5,538 bases of DNA, from contig JACQAF010000177.1 in the NCBI GenBank assembly GCA_016195145.1, positions 1-5,538 of the forward strand, in the 5' to 3' direction. This DNA comes from Rhodospirillales bacterium (lineage in GTDB: Bacteria; Pseudomonadota; Alphaproteobacteria; CACIAM-22H2). Position 1 is the stretch's first letter; the number at the start of each line of letters is the position of its first letter. This document shows, one piece after another, positions 4,645-5,538 of this stretch. Made by a program: the position numbers and the translations under genes. The notes beneath the pieces were generated by a model. The model did not search any database. It saw only the letters and a program-made list of their open reading frames with translations, and was not told where the DNA came from.

Positions 4645-5538
4645 CGCGCGGGCCATCGCCGGCAACGGGGCCGGGGGACCGCTGGTCGCGGCGCACGACC
4701 TTGCACGCTATTTCGACGTCTCGCGGCCGTGGCTCAACCGGCTGATCGAGAGACAGCCGCGGCGGATTCTCAAGGCGGTCGACGGCGTCGATTTCGCGAT
4801 CCGGCGCGGCGAAACGCTATCCCTCGTCGGCGAATCGGGTTGCGGCAAGTCGACCGTGGCGCGGCTCGTCGTTGGCCTTTACGCACCGACTCGCGGCAGC
4901 ATCGTTTTCGATGGCGTCGATATCGCCGGCCTCAAAACCCGAGCCCAGATCGCGCCGGTCCGACGCCGTTTTCAGATGATTTTCCAGGATCCCTACGCCA
5001 GCCTTAATCCGCGCTGGCGGGTTGCCGATATCATCGCCGAACCGATCCGCGTCCATGGCCTGATGCGCGACCCTCGCGCCATCCGCGCCCGGGCCGACGA
5101 ATTGCTGCGCCATGTCGGCCTGTCGCCGGCCGACGGGGCCAAATACCCGCACGAATTTTCCGGCGGCCAGCGCCAGCGCGTCTCGATCGCCCGCGCGCTG
5201 TCCGGCAATCCCGACTTCCTGGTTTGCGACGAGCCGACCTCGGCGCTCGACGTCTCGGTCCAGGCGCAGATCCTCAATCTGATGAAGGACTTGCAGCGCG
5301 AATTCGGCCTGACCTACCTGTTCATCTCCCACAATCTGGCCGTCGTTTATTACATCTCGGACCGGGTCGGCGTGATGTATCTCGGCCGGCTGGTCGAACT
5401 CGCCGATGCCAAGACGCTGTTCGCACGCCCGCAGCATCCCTATACGCGCATGTTGCTTGACGCCATTCCCGATCTCGACATGACCGGCCGGGCGCGCACG
5501 CCGGTCGCCGGCGAGGTGCCGAACCCGCTCGACCCGCC
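4637..5538 (+). CDS. ABC transporter ATP-binding protein, DppF/OppF family (cut by right edge)
   Basis: Second ATPase of the importer, with 300 codons visible and the C-terminus beyond the window. It has an N-terminal segment with FDVSRPWLNRLIERQPRR (26-43) before the core, seen in this branch of DppF-like proteins. The core has Walker A GESGCGKS (65-72), Q-loop Gln117 in FQDPYASLNP, the signature SGGQRQR (175-181), Walker B FLVCDE (194-199) with catalytic Glu199, D-loop ALD (203-205) and switch His232. QHPYT (266-270) opens the oligopeptide/dipeptide C-terminal domain, and PVAGEVPNPLDP (289-300) is the segment that normally precedes its cysteine-rich motif; the window stops just before it. 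The start at ATG 4637 overlaps the first ATPase by 8 nt. Both ATPases retain all catalytic motifs, so two competent ATP sites are expected. The substrate-binding protein could follow beyond the edge, but that cannot be seen. Confidence 0.95.
   Translation, partial: MSDARAIAGNGAGGPLVAAHDLARYFDVSRPWLNRLIERQPRRILKAVDGVDFAIRRGETLSLVGESGCGKSTVARLVVGLYAPTRGSIVFDGVDIAGLKTRAQIAPVRRRFQMIFQDPYASLNPRWRVADIIAEPIRVHGLMRDPRAIRARADELLRHVGLSPADGAKYPHEFSGGQRQRVSIARALSGNPDFLVCDEPTSALDVSVQAQILNLMKDLQREFGLTYLFISHNLAVVYYISDRVGVMYLGRLVELADAKTLFARPQHPYTRMLLDAIPDLDMTGRARTPVAGEVPNPLDP

Overview
The window is GC-rich, dense in genes and has proteobacterial-type architecture. The style of the genes (3-hydroxybutyrate dehydrogenase, an NHLRC2-like redoxin, a DppBCDF-type transporter, GTG starts, tight translational coupling) fits an alphaproteobacterium best, with Betaproteobacteria as the main alternative. 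This assignment is an inference from protein style, not from a marker gene.

Left part, minus strand (1-1426): two co-directional genes. A complete 3-hydroxybutyrate dehydrogenase of the short-chain dehydrogenase/reductase (SDR) family (1426 down to 644) is followed after 43 nt by the first 200 residues of a thioredoxin-like/NHL-repeat protein of the NHLRC2 type (600 down to the left edge, cut off there). They probably share a transcript.

Middle (1427-1663): a 237-bp divergent intergenic region. It holds a candidate sigma70-type promoter for the dehydrogenase, a weaker candidate promoter for the rightward operon, and several inverted repeats. The best of these is a perfect 8-bp dyad at 1459-1486, just downstream of the dehydrogenase -10 box.

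Right part, plus strand (1664-5538): a four-gene ABC importer operon of the dipeptide/oligopeptide/nickel class. The order is DppB-like permease, DppC-like permease, DppD-like ATPase, DppF-like ATPase (cut by the right edge). The genes are separated by 4 nt and 13 nt and then overlap by 8 nt, so they are almost certainly one translationally coupled unit. Together they would form a heterodimeric membrane channel driven by two non-identical ATPases. No substrate-binding protein is present in the window, so the substrate cannot be assigned. It may be encoded downstream of the right edge or elsewhere.

I see no exotic or undescribed system here. The window looks like ordinary metabolic and transport genes. 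The points worth a second look are the dyads in the divergent promoter region, the His that replaces the usual catalytic Asn in the dehydrogenase, the CCxxC redoxin, and the missing binding protein.
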